A stretch of 64,000 bases of DNA from Shouchella tritolerans (GTDB lineage: Bacteria; Bacillota; Bacilli; Bacillales; Bacillaceae_D), in NCBI RefSeq assembly GCF_025770735.1, contig NZ_JAODPB010000005.1:310001-374000 (forward strand), given 5' to 3'. The translations under genes were made by a program, and so were the position numbers. Under the pieces are notes generated by a model. The model saw only the letters and a program-made list of their open reading frames with translations, did not search any database and was not told where the DNA came from. Positions 9,619 through 18,160 of the stretch are shown in pieces. The first letter of the stretch is position 1, and every line of letters starts with the position of its first letter.

Positions 9619-10107
9619 ATGTTTAGCAAACTTGATTATCCTACTGACCAAGAAGCAGCCTATCGCCTTTTGGAACAGCAAGCCGTTGCCTTACTTGAAG
9701 ATGAGCCGGATGCGCTAGCCAATTACGCCAATTTATGTGCATTGTTGGGCCAGTTTTTAGATGACATTAACTGGGTCGGCTTTTATTTTCTTAAAGAAAA
9801 CGAACTTGTGCTCGGCCCTTTCCAAGGACTGCCCGCCTGTACACGGATTGCGATTGGCAAAGGCGTCTGCGGGACGGCTGTGGCCGAAAACAAAACGATG
9901 CGCATTGATGATGTCCATGCATTCCCTGGGCATATCGCCTGCGACGCCGCTTCAAACGCCGAACTCGTTATTCCAATCCGCCACAAAGATAAAGTGATAG
10001 CAGTCCTTGATATTGACAGCCCGAGTAAAGGCCGTTTCCACGAAAAAGAAGCGGAGGCGCTCGAACGCTTATTGAAGCGAGTGGAACCTTTTTTAATCAA
10101 ACATTGA
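9619..10107 (+). CDS. ytsP: Free methionine-(R)-sulfoxide reductase, GAF-domain (YtsP-like)
   Basis: This 162-residue protein is a single GAF domain that reduces free Met-R-sulfoxide with thioredoxin-type electrons. Three cysteines expected for fRMsr are present with the right spacing: Cys74 (PACTR), Cys84 (GVCGT) and Cys108 (HIACDA). NWVGFY near residue 51 is the usual family signature. The start ATG at 9619 follows GGAAGGAG at about 9 bp. It lies upstream of rpsD as in B. subtilis. The rpsD promoter -35 overlaps its stop codon, so rpsD is transcribed separately. Confidence 0.9.
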   Translation: MFSKLDYPTDQEAAYRLLEQQAVALLEDEPDALANYANLCALLGQFLDDINWVGFYFLKENELVLGPFQGLPACTRIAIGKGVCGTAVAENKTMRIDDVHAFPGHIACDAASNAELVIPIRHKDKVIAVLDIDSPSKGRFHEKEAEALERLLKRVEPFLIKH

Positions 10108-10132
10108 CAAGTAGGCGCTTTTCCGCTATGAT
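10104..10132 (+). promoter_or_regulatory. Strong sigma-A promoter of rpsD
   Basis: Perfect TTGACA (10104-10109), 17-bp spacer, TATGAT (10127-10132). The -35 overlaps the stop codon of the upstream gene. Confidence 0.88.
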
Positions 10133-10139
10133 AGATCGG

Positions 10140-10325
10140 TGTGAGTGACAGCCAAGACAAACGAACTTTTGACCAATCCATTCCTCAAGCGGCTGCAATG
10201 ACTGAGGTGCATCGCGTAACTTCTAGCTGTCGAAGCGAAGGTGCATGAAAATGGAATGGCTGGAGTTTAGAGATTGTCATTTAGGTTGTTATTTTGCAAC
10301 ACCAAAATAACAAGGAGGAGACACA
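10140..10325 (+). promoter_or_regulatory. rpsD leader RNA, probable S4 autoregulatory region
   Basis: A leader of about 185 nt separates the predicted transcription start (about 10139) from the rpsD AUG. In B. subtilis S4 represses its own translation through a structured leader of similar size. The end of this leader has the short inverted repeat GTTATTTTG-caacac-CAAAATAAC just before the AAGGAGG ribosome site, suitable for occluding or exposing it. That S4 binds here is inferred from the known B. subtilis mechanism. Confidence 0.5.
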
Positions 10326-10928
10326 ATGTCTCGTTATACAGGTCCATCTTGGAAACTATCCCGCCGCCTTGGCGTTTCTCTAAGCGGAACAGGGAAAGAG
10401 CTTGCGAAGCGTCCTTACGCTCCAGGCCAACACGGTCCAAACCAACGTAAAAAGCTTTCAGAATATGCGCTTCAACTTCATGAAAAGCAAAAACTTCGCC
10501 ACATGTATGGCGTAAACGAGCGCCAATTCTTGCGCACGTTCAACGATGCTGGCAAAATGAACGGCATCCACGGCGAAAACTTCATGATTTTGCTTGAGTC
10601 ACGTCTTGACAACCTTGTCTACCGTATGGGTCTTGCCCGTACACGCCGTGCTGCGCGCCAACTAGTAAACCATGGCCACGTGCTTGTTGACGGTTCACGC
10701 GTCGACATCCCATCTTATCGCGTAAAGCCAGGGCAAACAATTGGCCTTCGTGAGCGTTCACGGAATTTGACTGTTGTCAAAGAAGCACTTGATGTGAATG
10801 ATTTCACGCCAGGATACGTATCATTTGACGAAGAAAAGCTTGAAGGTACGTACACACGTTACCCAGAGCGTTCTGAGCTTCCAGCAGAAATTACTGAAGC
10901 GCTGATCGTTGAGTGGTATTCTCGTTAA
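10326..10928 (+). CDS. rpsD: 30S ribosomal protein S4
   Basis: This 200-residue primary 16S rRNA-binding protein initiates assembly of the 30S body and is also a ribosomal-accuracy and autoregulatory protein. It has an N-terminal S4 segment ([15 protein letters not shown]) followed by the S4 RNA-binding fold around residues 90-155 ([30 protein letters not shown]). It matches the zinc-free S4 type of bacilli. AAGGAGGAGACACA precedes the ATG. Monocistronic: a strong bidirectional terminator separates it from convergent tyrS. Confidence 0.98.
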   Translation: MSRYTGPSWKLSRRLGVSLSGTGKELAKRPYAPGQHGPNQRKKLSEYALQLHEKQKLRHMYGVNERQFLRTFNDAGKMNGIHGENFMILLESRLDNLVYRMGLARTRRAARQLVNHGHVLVDGSRVDIPSYRVKPGQTIGLRERSRNLTVVKEALDVNDFTPGYVSFDEEKLEGTYTRYPERSELPAEITEALIVEWYSR

Positions 10929-10932
10929 GAAT

Positions 10933-10963
10933 AAAAAACCAGCCGTTTCAGGCTGGTTTTTTT
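10933..10963. terminator. Bidirectional terminator between rpsD and tyrS
   Basis: AAAAAACCAGCC-gtttca-GGCTGGTTTTTTT: a perfect stem with A and T runs on the two sides, serving both convergent genes. Confidence 0.92.
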
Positions 10964-10965
10964 AT

Positions 10966-12210
10966 TTATTTTAAGCTTAGCTTGGCAAACTTGCGCTTTC
11001 CGACTTGAACGATCATGCCGTCTTCAACCGATACGACCGTTTGAATATCGGTGATTTTCTGTTCGTTAATTTTTACGCCGCCACCTTGAATCATCCGGCG
11101 AGCTTCGCCTTTAGAAGACTGCATGTTCAACGAAACAAGCAAATCAATTAACGGCACTTCTTGATCGCCTTCCCAGGAATAGACAGGAATGTCTTCTGGC
11201 AGCGCCCGTTTTTGGAAAACTGTTTTAAAATATTGCTCTGCTTCATCAGCCGCTTCCTTGCCGTGGTACATTTCTACAAATTTACGGCCAAGTCGCATTT
11301 TTGCATCGCGTGGATGGACACTGCCCTCTGCAAGCCCTTTTTCTAAAGCTTCCACTTCAGCCATCGGCACATCAGTCGCCAATTTGTAATATTTTACCAT
11401 CAATTCATCAGGTATCGACATCGCCTTTCCGAAAATCTCGTTCGGTGCTTCGTCAATGCCAATGTAGTTATTAAGGGATTTTGACATTTTACGGACGCCA
11501 TCAAGCCCTTCGATCAACGGCAACGTCAGCATCACTTGCTTTTCTTTTCCGTACGCTTCTTGGAGTTGGCGTCCCATTAACAAATTAAACGTTTGGTCCG
11601 TTCCCCCTACTTCAATGTCGGTTTCCATTGCAACTGAATCGTAGCCTTGCATAAGCGGGTAAAAGAATTCATGCACCGAAATCGGCTGCCCCGTTTTATA
11701 GCGTTTGCTAAAATCTTCCCGTTCAAGCATACGGGCCACTGTCATCTGACCAGCAAGCTTTAAAACATCATCAAATTTCAGCTCGCTTAGCCATTGAGAA
11801 TTGTAAAGAATTTCTGTTTTTTCAATGTCCAAAATTTTTCCGTATTGTTCTACGTATGTTTGTGCATTCTGCTTGACTTGTTCATCAGTCAACACTTTCC
11901 TCGTCTCTGACTTTCCAGTCGGATCACCGATTTTTCCAGTAAAGTCACCGATCAGCAGTTGAATATGGTGGCCATACTCTTGAAATTGGCGCAGTTTTTG
12001 CAGTACAACTGTATGGCCGATATGGACATCAGGTGCTGACGGGTCCATGCCAAGCTTAATGTTTAACGGCTTTCCTGTTCGAACGCTTTTCTCAATTTTT
12101 TCCCGAAATGCCTCTTTCGGGACGACTTCTACAACTCCTCGCATGAGCGCTTCCACTTGCTCATCAACGAGCTTTTGCTGCTCAGGGGTTAACGGTTGTT
12201 TTTCATCCAT
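10966..12210 (-). CDS. tyrS: Tyrosyl-tRNA synthetase
   Basis: This 414-residue class I aminoacyl-tRNA synthetase charges tRNA-Tyr. HIGH motif at residues 63-66 (PDVHIGH), KMSKS near residue 245, and a C-terminal S4-like RNA-binding domain with [11 protein letters not shown]. The N-terminus has an AKFREKI-type region instead of the usual LxxRG beginning of TyrRS-S; the overall length and KMSKS context fit the second bacterial TyrRS family (TyrZ-like). The start ATG at 12210 follows AAGGAGG at 8 bp. Expression is controlled by a T-box leader (12235-12473). Confidence 0.93.
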   Translation of the reverse strand: MDEKQPLTPEQQKLVDEQVEALMRGVVEVVPKEAFREKIEKSVRTGKPLNIKLGMDPSAPDVHIGHTVVLQKLRQFQEYGHHIQLLIGDFTGKIGDPTGKSETRKVLTDEQVKQNAQTYVEQYGKILDIEKTEILYNSQWLSELKFDDVLKLAGQMTVARMLEREDFSKRYKTGQPISVHEFFYPLMQGYDSVAMETDIEVGGTDQTFNLLMGRQLQEAYGKEKQVMLTLPLIEGLDGVRKMSKSLNNYIGIDEAPNEIFGKAMSIPDELMVKYYKLATDVPMAEVEALEKGLAEGSVHPRDAKMRLGRKFVEMYHGKEAADEAEQYFKTVFQKRALPEDIPVYSWEGDQEVPLIDLLVSLNMQSSKGEARRMIQGGGVKINEQKITDIQTVVSVEDGMIVQVGKRKFAKLSLK

Positions 12211-12234
12211 CTATGGTTCCTCCTTCAATTCAAC

Positions 12235-12473
12235 GCAAAAAAAGCCCCTCCCCATAAGGGACGAACTTGTCGCGGTACCACCCTTGTTGAAGGCATACGT
12301 GCCTCCCACTCATTCGATAACGGCTTCTCCGTTCTTTGCCGAAACAAAGAATAGCTCCAGGCTGTAATTCTGGCTAACGTACGTGTACCGGTTCGCACCA
12401 ACCACCGGCTCTCTTCGATCAGCGCACGCCCATACTTCGGCCTTTCTTCGCTTTTTTTACGTTTTCAATTCAC
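12235..12473 (-). promoter_or_regulatory. T-box riboswitch leader of tyrS
   Basis: On the minus strand the T-box core AGGGTGGTACCGCG lies at 12271-12284. It is followed by a terminator hairpin with a T run (GTCCCTTATGGGGAGGGGC then T7) ending near 12235. Upstream are the stem I features: an AGTA-type bulge (GAAGTATG), an apical GGTTGGTGCGAACCGG, and a candidate Tyr specifier TAC in GAATTACAGC (12364-12366). Uncharged tRNA-Tyr would pair with the specifier and the T-box bulge and stabilise the antiterminator. Confidence 0.93.
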
Positions 12474-12479
12474 TTTCTA

Positions 12480-12508
12480 GTTTTACCACACGGTGTGTAC
12501 ACTGTCAA
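12480..12508 (-). promoter_or_regulatory. Sigma-A promoter of tyrS
   Basis: Minus strand: TTGACA (12503-12508), 17-bp spacer, TAAAAC (12480-12485), directly upstream of the T-box leader. Confidence 0.65.
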
Positions 12509-12574
12509 CATAGCGAACACACGTATGCGCATCACGCAATTTATGATATACTAAGACGACTAAGGGGGGAGTCG

Positions 12575-14896
12575 ATGAAGCACTTTCTTTCGAAGTGGAA
12601 GAACAACTGGAATGCCTTTATAGCAAAGCTGGATGACATTCAGTTCTTCCGGAAAGTCGGCATTACATACCAAGTATTATGGAATTTATTCCTTATTGTA
12701 CTCATTATTGGCTTTTTAGGGTTTATGTTTGCTGGCGGAACGGCCGCAGGTTACTTTGCTTCCCTCGTAGCCGATGAAAAAACGTATTCAGAAGAAGACA
12801 TGCGCACATTCGTAGGCTCGCTTTCAAAAACAAGCGACATTTACCTTGCTGGCGGTGTTTACTTAGGAAAAATCCGCAGTGAAGTGGACCGCGAAATTGT
12901 CTCCCTTGATGACGTGGCCGATGAAGTAAAATGGGCCATCATTGCTACAGAAGACGAGCATTTTTACGAGCATAATGGGATCGTCCCAAAAGCGTTGCTG
13001 CGGGCAACAATGCAAGAGCTGACAAGTTCGTCTGTACAAACGGGTGGCAGCACATTGACACAACAACTAATAAAGCAACAAATTTTATCCGATGAAGTAT
13101 CGTTCGACCGCAAAGCAACAGAAATTATGCTCGCGCTTAGGCTCGAACAGTTTATGACAAAAGATGAAATATTGGAAGCCTACTTAAACGTCGTTCCGTT
13201 TGGCCGGAATGCCTCGGGCCGAAATGTTGCTGGCATTGAAGCGGCGGCGCAAGGGGTCTTTGGTGTTTCGGCAAGCGATTTAAACTTGCCACAAGCAGCT
13301 TATTTAGCTGGCTTGCCACAAAGCCCGTATGGCTACACGCCTTTCACAAACGACCAACAGCTTAAAGATAAAGACGGTTTGCAGCCTGGGTTTAACCGTT
13401 ACCAAACGGTTTTAAGTCGCATGTACGAAAAAGAGTACATCACAAAAGAGCAATATGAGGATGCAAAAAGTTACGACCTTACTGCTGATTTTACAACAAG
13501 CGCGCCTGACCCAATGGAAGAACGGCCGCGGCTTACTGAAGAAATTATGAACCGGGCAACAGCAGTGCTCGTACAACAGAAAATCGATAACCGCGATGGT
13601 TGGGAGAAACTAAGCGATGCTGCTAAACAAGTCGAGCGCAATCAGTTTAAAGCTGAGGTCGAAAACGCGATCATCAATGGTGGTTACAACATCATTACGA
13701 CCATTGATAAAGATTTGTATGACGCCATGAACGAGGCAGCTCAACAATCTGACGCTTATTTTGGTGCCGACAAACAAGGGCAGCGCGAAGAAGTTGGCTC
13801 TGTTTTAATCGAAAATAAAACCGGAAAAATCCTTAGCTTTGTCGGTGGTCGTGAAGAAAACTTAGATCATCTGTATAACCACGCTACACGTGCTTATCGC
13901 CAAGCAGGCTCGACGAGCAAACCTGTTCTTGCTTATGCAGGTGCAATTGAAGCAGGTGTAACCCAACCAGGGCTTGTCATTCCCGATGAACAAGCGTTTT
14001 ACAAAGCTGGTGGGAGGGAAATTAGAAACTTTGACCACGCTCACAAAGGCAATCTCACTGTGCGTGAATCACTGAAACAATCACGCAACGTGCCAGCTGT
14101 GGAGGCGTGGTGGCATGTCCCTGATGACTTAAAAGTAAAGCTCCGCGACGAAGCCGGCTTTAACCCAGACATGCACGGCGTGAATGAAGCAGTCGCCATC
14201 GGTGGCGGCAATGTCACCGTTGAACAAAATGTCAGCGCCTTTAGCGCTTTCGGCAACAATGGCGTCCGTATGGAACCCTACATGATCGAACGGATTGAAA
14301 CGGATTCTGGCGAAGTCATTTACGAGCACCCTGCTAGTAAGCATACACTGTTTAGCCCACAAACAAACTATTTGGTCGCCGATATGATGCGTGATGTTAT
14401 GTACAGCGGAAATGGCACCGGACGCACGGCAGCCAACAAGTTACAGTTTCAAGCTGATTGGGCTGGAAAAACAGGCACGACCAACAACGACTATGATTCA
14501 TGGTTTATTGCCGTCAACCCTGAGGTGACATTAGGCGTATGGAATGGTTATAGCGGTGACAAAACGATTAGTTTACGCAAACGAGTCGGCGGGCTCGGCA
14601 CAGGGGCGCGGACACAATCCATTTGGGCGAACTTTGCTAACGCTGCTTATAGCGTTGACCCGGAGCTGATGACAGCAGGAGGCAAACGCTTCGAGCAGCC
14701 TGACGGCATTGTCGAAAAACGAGTCTGCGGCTTAACAGGCGGCCCACCAACGAAAGCATGCGAAGAGCAAGGCTTAGTCACTACCGACCTATACAGAAGC
14801 GACATGATCGATCATATCGAGGGGCTAGCCCCGTTTCAAGCGAGCTTTAAACCAAATGCTCAACCATCTAATGAAAAAGAAGGAGATGACGATTAA
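12575..14896 (+). CDS. Class A penicillin-binding protein (transglycosylase/transpeptidase)
   Basis: This 773-residue bifunctional enzyme polymerises and cross-links peptidoglycan. A short cytoplasmic tail and one membrane helix (about residues 36-58) are followed by a GT51 glycosyltransferase domain (catalytic Glu126 in ATEDEHFYEH; GGSTLTQQL; RKATEIMLALRLE) and a transpeptidase domain. The latter has all three active-site motifs: STSK in QAGSTSKP (near 460), SRN in KQSRNVPA and KTG in GKTGTT. The start ATG at 12575 follows AGGGGGGAG; the frame extends upstream into the tyrS leader region without support. It resembles PBP1A/PBP2d-like vegetative enzymes; I cannot assign the subclass. Confidence 0.9.
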   Translation: MKHFLSKWKNNWNAFIAKLDDIQFFRKVGITYQVLWNLFLIVLIIGFLGFMFAGGTAAGYFASLVADEKTYSEEDMRTFVGSLSKTSDIYLAGGVYLGKIRSEVDREIVSLDDVADEVKWAIIATEDEHFYEHNGIVPKALLRATMQELTSSSVQTGGSTLTQQLIKQQILSDEVSFDRKATEIMLALRLEQFMTKDEILEAYLNVVPFGRNASGRNVAGIEAAAQGVFGVSASDLNLPQAAYLAGLPQSPYGYTPFTNDQQLKDKDGLQPGFNRYQTVLSRMYEKEYITKEQYEDAKSYDLTADFTTSAPDPMEERPRLTEEIMNRATAVLVQQKIDNRDGWEKLSDAAKQVERNQFKAEVENAIINGGYNIITTIDKDLYDAMNEAAQQSDAYFGADKQGQREEVGSVLIENKTGKILSFVGGREENLDHLYNHATRAYRQAGSTSKPVLAYAGAIEAGVTQPGLVIPDEQAFYKAGGREIRNFDHAHKGNLTVRESLKQSRNVPAVEAWWHVPDDLKVKLRDEAGFNPDMHGVNEAVAIGGGNVTVEQNVSAFSAFGNNGVRMEPYMIERIETDSGEVIYEHPASKHTLFSPQTNYLVADMMRDVMYSGNGTGRTAANKLQFQADWAGKTGTTNNDYDSWFIAVNPEVTLGVWNGYSGDKTISLRKRVGGLGTGARTQSIWANFANAAYSVDPELMTAGGKRFEQPDGIVEKRVCGLTGGPPTKACEEQGLVTTDLYRSDMIDHIEGLAPFQASFKPNAQPSNEKEGDDD

Positions 14897-14926
14897 AGAA
14901 GCGTGCCTTTAAAGGCACGCTTCTTT
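14897..14926. terminator. Bidirectional terminator between the PBP gene and acsA
   Basis: AAGAAGCGTGCC-tttaaa-GGCACGCTTCTT with flanking A and T runs, placed between convergent genes. Confidence 0.92.
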
Positions 14927-14934
14927 TATTGGTG

Positions 14935-16644
14935 TTAATCTTCCATTGTTGATAAGTCGCCTGTCGGCAAATCCAATTCCCAGGCTTTTAATACGCGGCG
15001 CATGATTTTTCCGCTGCGCGTTTTTGGCAATGACTTACGGAACTCCATTTCCCGCGGTGCTGCGTGGGCTGCGAGTCCTGTCTTTACAAATTGGCGAATC
15101 TCTTCTTTTAATTCGTCAGTGACTTCATAGCCTTGGCGCAGTGCGATAAATGCTTTGATAATTTCTCCGCGGACAGGGTCAGGTTTGCCAATGACGCCTG
15201 CTTCCGCAACGGCTGGGTGTTCAACTAGTTTGCTTTCGACTTCAAATGGGCCAACGCGCTCACCTGCGGTCATAATGACATCGTCAATACGACCTTGGAA
15301 CCAAAAGTAGCCATCTTCATCCATATAGGCAGAATCACCAGAAACATACCAGCCGTCAAGCTCAAAATAGCTTTGGTATTTGGCTTCATTGTTCCAAATA
15401 GCACGCATCATCGCTGGCCAGCCTTTTTTAATGGCAAGATTACCCATTCGGTTCGGTGGCAGTTCATTGCCTCTATCATCAATGATGGCGGCCTTGACGC
15501 CTGGAATCGGTTTGCCCATTGATCCTGGACGGATTTCCATTGCCGGGTAGTTACAGATCATTTGCGCTCCCGTTTCCGTCATCCACCACGTGTCGTGAAT
15601 GCGTTTGTCAAAGACTTTCACACCCCACCGCACCACTTCAGGGTTGAGTGGTTCGCCAACGCTCAAGACATGACGCAGTGACGAAAGGTCATACTGTTTA
15701 ACAAGTTCGTCGCCTGCGCTCATCAACATCCGAAATGCGGTTGGCGCGCTGTACCAAACCGTTACTTTGTAGCGCTGAATCGTCTCATACCAATCAGTTG
15801 GCGAGAAGCGACCGCCGCGCACTACATTGGTCACACCTGCAAGCCAAGGGGCAAAAATGCCGTAAGACGTTCCTGTTACCCAGCCAGGGTCGGCCGTGCA
15901 CCAATAAATGTCATCTTGCTGCAAGTCAAGGACGACTTTGGCCGTGTGGTAATGCTGGACCATCGCTTCATGGACATGAAGAACGCCTTTTGGCTTGCCC
16001 GTGGAGCCAGATGTATAATGGAGAATGAGCCCGTCTTCCCGATCAACCCATTCAATTGCAAAATCACTTGACGCTGCCTGAAGCCGCTTGTTCAACTGTA
16101 AAAAAGGACCATTGTCTTCATACGTTTCATCGGCGACTAGCACCGTTTTCAAATCCGGCAAATCGTCAAACGGTACCCGTTCTAGTAATGTCGGCGTTGT
16201 GACAAGCACTTTTGCGCCGCTGTCTTCAAGACGGTCACGCACAGCGCCTTCCATAAAAGCTTCAAACAACGGGCCAACAATCGCCCCTATTTTAATGGCA
16301 CCAAGAAGCGTAAAATACAGCTCAGGTGTGCGAGGCATAAAGATAAAGACACGATCACCTTTTTGGACGTTGGCTTCTTTGAGCACATTCGCTGCTTTGT
16401 TCGAGAACGTCTTCATTTCCGCAAATGTGTAAGATTCATCGCGGCGCGCATCGCTATAATAAAGAGCTACCTGTTCGCCTTTGCCGTTCTCGGCATGGTA
16501 ATCAATTGCTTCATAGGCAAGGTTGACTTTGCCTGTTTTATGCCAAGAAAACGTTTTTCTGACATCCTCCCAGTCAAAGTGTTGCACGGCTTCTTCGTAA
16601 TTTTTCAGGTTATGGTTTCCTTCAATCGCAGGAAGCGCTTTCAT
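14935..16644 (-). CDS. acsA: Acetyl-CoA synthetase
   Basis: This 569-residue AMP-forming acetate:CoA ligase is used for growth on acetate. The adenylation core motif HYTSGSTGKPKGV, the WWMTETGAQ motif and a C-terminal LPKTRSGKIMRR containing the acylatable lysine are all visible. That lysine is the target of the acetyltransferase AcuA and the deacetylase AcuC encoded divergently next door, so enzyme and regulators are neighbours as in B. subtilis. A CcpA (cre) site overlaps its promoter. The ATG at 16644 has AGAGGTG upstream. Confidence 0.96.
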   Translation of the reverse strand: MKALPAIEGNHNLKNYEEAVQHFDWEDVRKTFSWHKTGKVNLAYEAIDYHAENGKGEQVALYYSDARRDESYTFAEMKTFSNKAANVLKEANVQKGDRVFIFMPRTPELYFTLLGAIKIGAIVGPLFEAFMEGAVRDRLEDSGAKVLVTTPTLLERVPFDDLPDLKTVLVADETYEDNGPFLQLNKRLQAASSDFAIEWVDREDGLILHYTSGSTGKPKGVLHVHEAMVQHYHTAKVVLDLQQDDIYWCTADPGWVTGTSYGIFAPWLAGVTNVVRGGRFSPTDWYETIQRYKVTVWYSAPTAFRMLMSAGDELVKQYDLSSLRHVLSVGEPLNPEVVRWGVKVFDKRIHDTWWMTETGAQMICNYPAMEIRPGSMGKPIPGVKAAIIDDRGNELPPNRMGNLAIKKGWPAMMRAIWNNEAKYQSYFELDGWYVSGDSAYMDEDGYFWFQGRIDDVIMTAGERVGPFEVESKLVEHPAVAEAGVIGKPDPVRGEIIKAFIALRQGYEVTDELKEEIRQFVKTGLAAHAAPREMEFRKSLPKTRSGKIMRRVLKAWELDLPTGDLSTMED

Positions 16645-16679
16645 AACAGGTTCACACCTCTCACTCTCAAATTAAGTTC

Positions 16680-16709
16680 ATTATAGTATAAACAAGGTAA
16701 CGTTTTCAA
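16680..16709 (-). promoter_or_regulatory. acsA promoter with overlapping cre site
   Basis: Minus strand: TTGAAA (16704-16709), 18-bp spacer, TATAAT (16680-16685). TGAAAACGTTACCT (16695-16708) matches the catabolite-responsive element pattern TGWAARCGNTNNCW and covers the -35 and spacer, so CcpA should repress directly. Confidence 0.72.
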
Positions 16710-16768
16710 ACAAAATTCACTCTTTGTTCCATTTATTTTCATTAATTCGTCGATTTTTGTTCGCAACC

Positions 16769-16797
16769 TTCTTGTTTTTGTTTCTACAATGTATAAT
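16769..16797 (+). promoter_or_regulatory. acuABC promoter
   Basis: Perfect TATAAT (16792-16797) with TTCTTG (16769-16774) at 17 bp, about 33 bp before the acuA start. Confidence 0.55.
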
Positions 16798-16829
16798 GAA
16801 AACATAGATTGTCTAACCGAGGTGAAGCA

Positions 16830-17462
16830 ATGGAGCATCCAAAAACACTGATCCGCGAACCGTATTCGATTGCAGGCAAGGAATTGGTTTTAGAAGGCCC
16901 TCTTCCAGCCAACGAACTTGCTAACTATGATTTTCATGAAGACTTAACTTCCTTCCGGCCGGCGACCGAACAAAAAAAAGCGCTTTTAGAAATTGCCGAA
17001 TTGCCAGAAGGGCGTATTAACATTGTCCGTGATGGCTCAATGATCGTTGGCTATGTTACATTTGTTTATCCTGACCCTCTCGAACGATGGTCAGAAGGCA
17101 ATATGGAAAATTTGCTCGAACTCGGTGCGATTGAAATTGCGCCTCCATACCGGGCGCTCGGTATCGGCAAACAGCTGTTGCGCTTATCAATGAAAGATGA
17201 AGCAATGGAAAACTATATTATTATTACAACGGAGTATTACTGGCATTGGGATTTGAAAGGCAGCGGACTCGACGTCTGGGAATACCGAAAAGTGATGGAA
17301 AAAATGATGAACGCCGGTGGGCTCATTTGGTATGCAACCGATGATCCAGAAATTAGTTCCCATCCGGCAAACTGCTTAATGGCGCGGATTGGAAAGAATG
17401 TTGACCAGAGCTCGATTGAAAAATTTGACCAGCTTCGCTTTGTAAACCGCTTTATGTACTAG
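16830..17462 (+). CDS. acuA: Protein acetyltransferase AcuA (acts on acetyl-CoA synthetase)
   Basis: This 210-residue GNAT enzyme acetylates the active-site lysine of AcsA and switches it off. The acetyl-CoA binding segment is IAPPYRALGIGKQLLRLSM (about residues 105-125). The start is ATG at 16830 with GAGGTGAA upstream, giving exactly the length I recall for the B. subtilis protein; a TTG 21 bp upstream is less likely. It is first in acuABC, divergent from acsA. Confidence 0.93.
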   Translation: MEHPKTLIREPYSIAGKELVLEGPLPANELANYDFHEDLTSFRPATEQKKALLEIAELPEGRINIVRDGSMIVGYVTFVYPDPLERWSEGNMENLLELGAIEIAPPYRALGIGKQLLRLSMKDEAMENYIIITTEYYWHWDLKGSGLDVWEYRKVMEKMMNAGGLIWYATDDPEISSHPANCLMARIGKNVDQSSIEKFDQLRFVNRFMY

Positions 17463-17509
17463 AAAGGAGGTTTGTTCTGTTTGACGGCCCAACAGAACCT
17501 TTGCCAATG
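17461..17509 (+). promoter_or_regulatory. Ribosome site separated from the acuB start by a hairpin
   Basis: AGAAAGGAGG (17461-17470) is followed by a perfect 8-bp inverted repeat GTTCTGTT (17474-17481) / AACAGAAC (17491-17498), then TTTGCCAATG. The ATG is 36 nt from the SD, too far in linear form; folding the hairpin brings it to about 10 nt. Alternatively CTG at 17477 could initiate at ideal spacing and add 10 residues. Confidence 0.45.
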
Positions 17510-18160
17510 AAAATCAAAACGATTATGCGCACGAACGTGCTGACACTAACAGACAAACACACGATTGAAGATGCGATCGCCCTTATGGAAAGCGCCTCCA
17601 TCCGTCATATTCCTATTACGAACGGTCATACAGCTGTCATTGGCATTGTGTCTGACCGGGATATTCGCGATATACGCCCTTCTACCCTTTCCGTAACCAA
17701 AGAAGCAGCCGATTTTTTGCAACCGGTTACGAAAATAATGAGTACACCTGTATTAACCGCTCATCCTGATGATGACGTCCAGGAAGTTGCACGCCTGTTT
17801 TACCAGCATCGTGTTGGCTGCCTCCCAGTTGTAGACAACGATCGATTGGCAGGGCTGATCACAGAGTCTGATATGCTTTATAGTTTAACAAAACTCCTAG
17901 GCGCAGATCAGCCAAGCTCCATCATTGAAGTGTGTGTACAAAACCGCCCTGGGCAGTTGGCAGATGTCGCTGCTGTTTTTAAAAAAGAGCGTATCAATAT
18001 TGTTAGCGCTGTCGCGTATCCAAGCAAAAAAGCAGAAAAATATATGCTTTCATTTCGTGTCCAAACCATTGATCCCCGGCGCATTATTGCTGCTCTGCAA
18101 CTGGCAGGATACGAAGTCTATAATCCGCCGTTTCCCGTAATGGGAGGTCCCAATGAATAA
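17507..18160 (+). CDS. acuB: AcuB, CBS-pair/ACT domain protein
   Basis: This 217-residue cytoplasmic protein has two CBS motifs (about residues 1-55 and 75-130; DRDIRDI and ESDMLYSL ends) that normally bind adenylate nucleotides, followed by a C-terminal ACT domain (SIIEVCVQNRPGQLADVAAVF). The AcuB role in acetoin/acetate use is known genetically rather than biochemically. The start ATG at 17507 (MKIKTIMRTNVLTL) aligns with the B. subtilis N-terminus, but its SD is 36 nt upstream across a hairpin. The last 8 bp overlap acuC. Confidence 0.9.
   Translation: MKIKTIMRTNVLTLTDKHTIEDAIALMESASIRHIPITNGHTAVIGIVSDRDIRDIRPSTLSVTKEAADFLQPVTKIMSTPVLTAHPDDDVQEVARLFYQHRVGCLPVVDNDRLAGLITESDMLYSLTKLLGADQPSSIIEVCVQNRPGQLADVAAVFKKERINIVSAVAYPSKKAEKYMLSFRVQTIDPRRIIAALQLAGYEVYNPPFPVMGGPNE

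Noticed and set aside
16809-16829. TTG at 16809 as the acuA start
   Set aside because: ATG at 16830 has a properly spaced GAGGTGAA and gives the family length.
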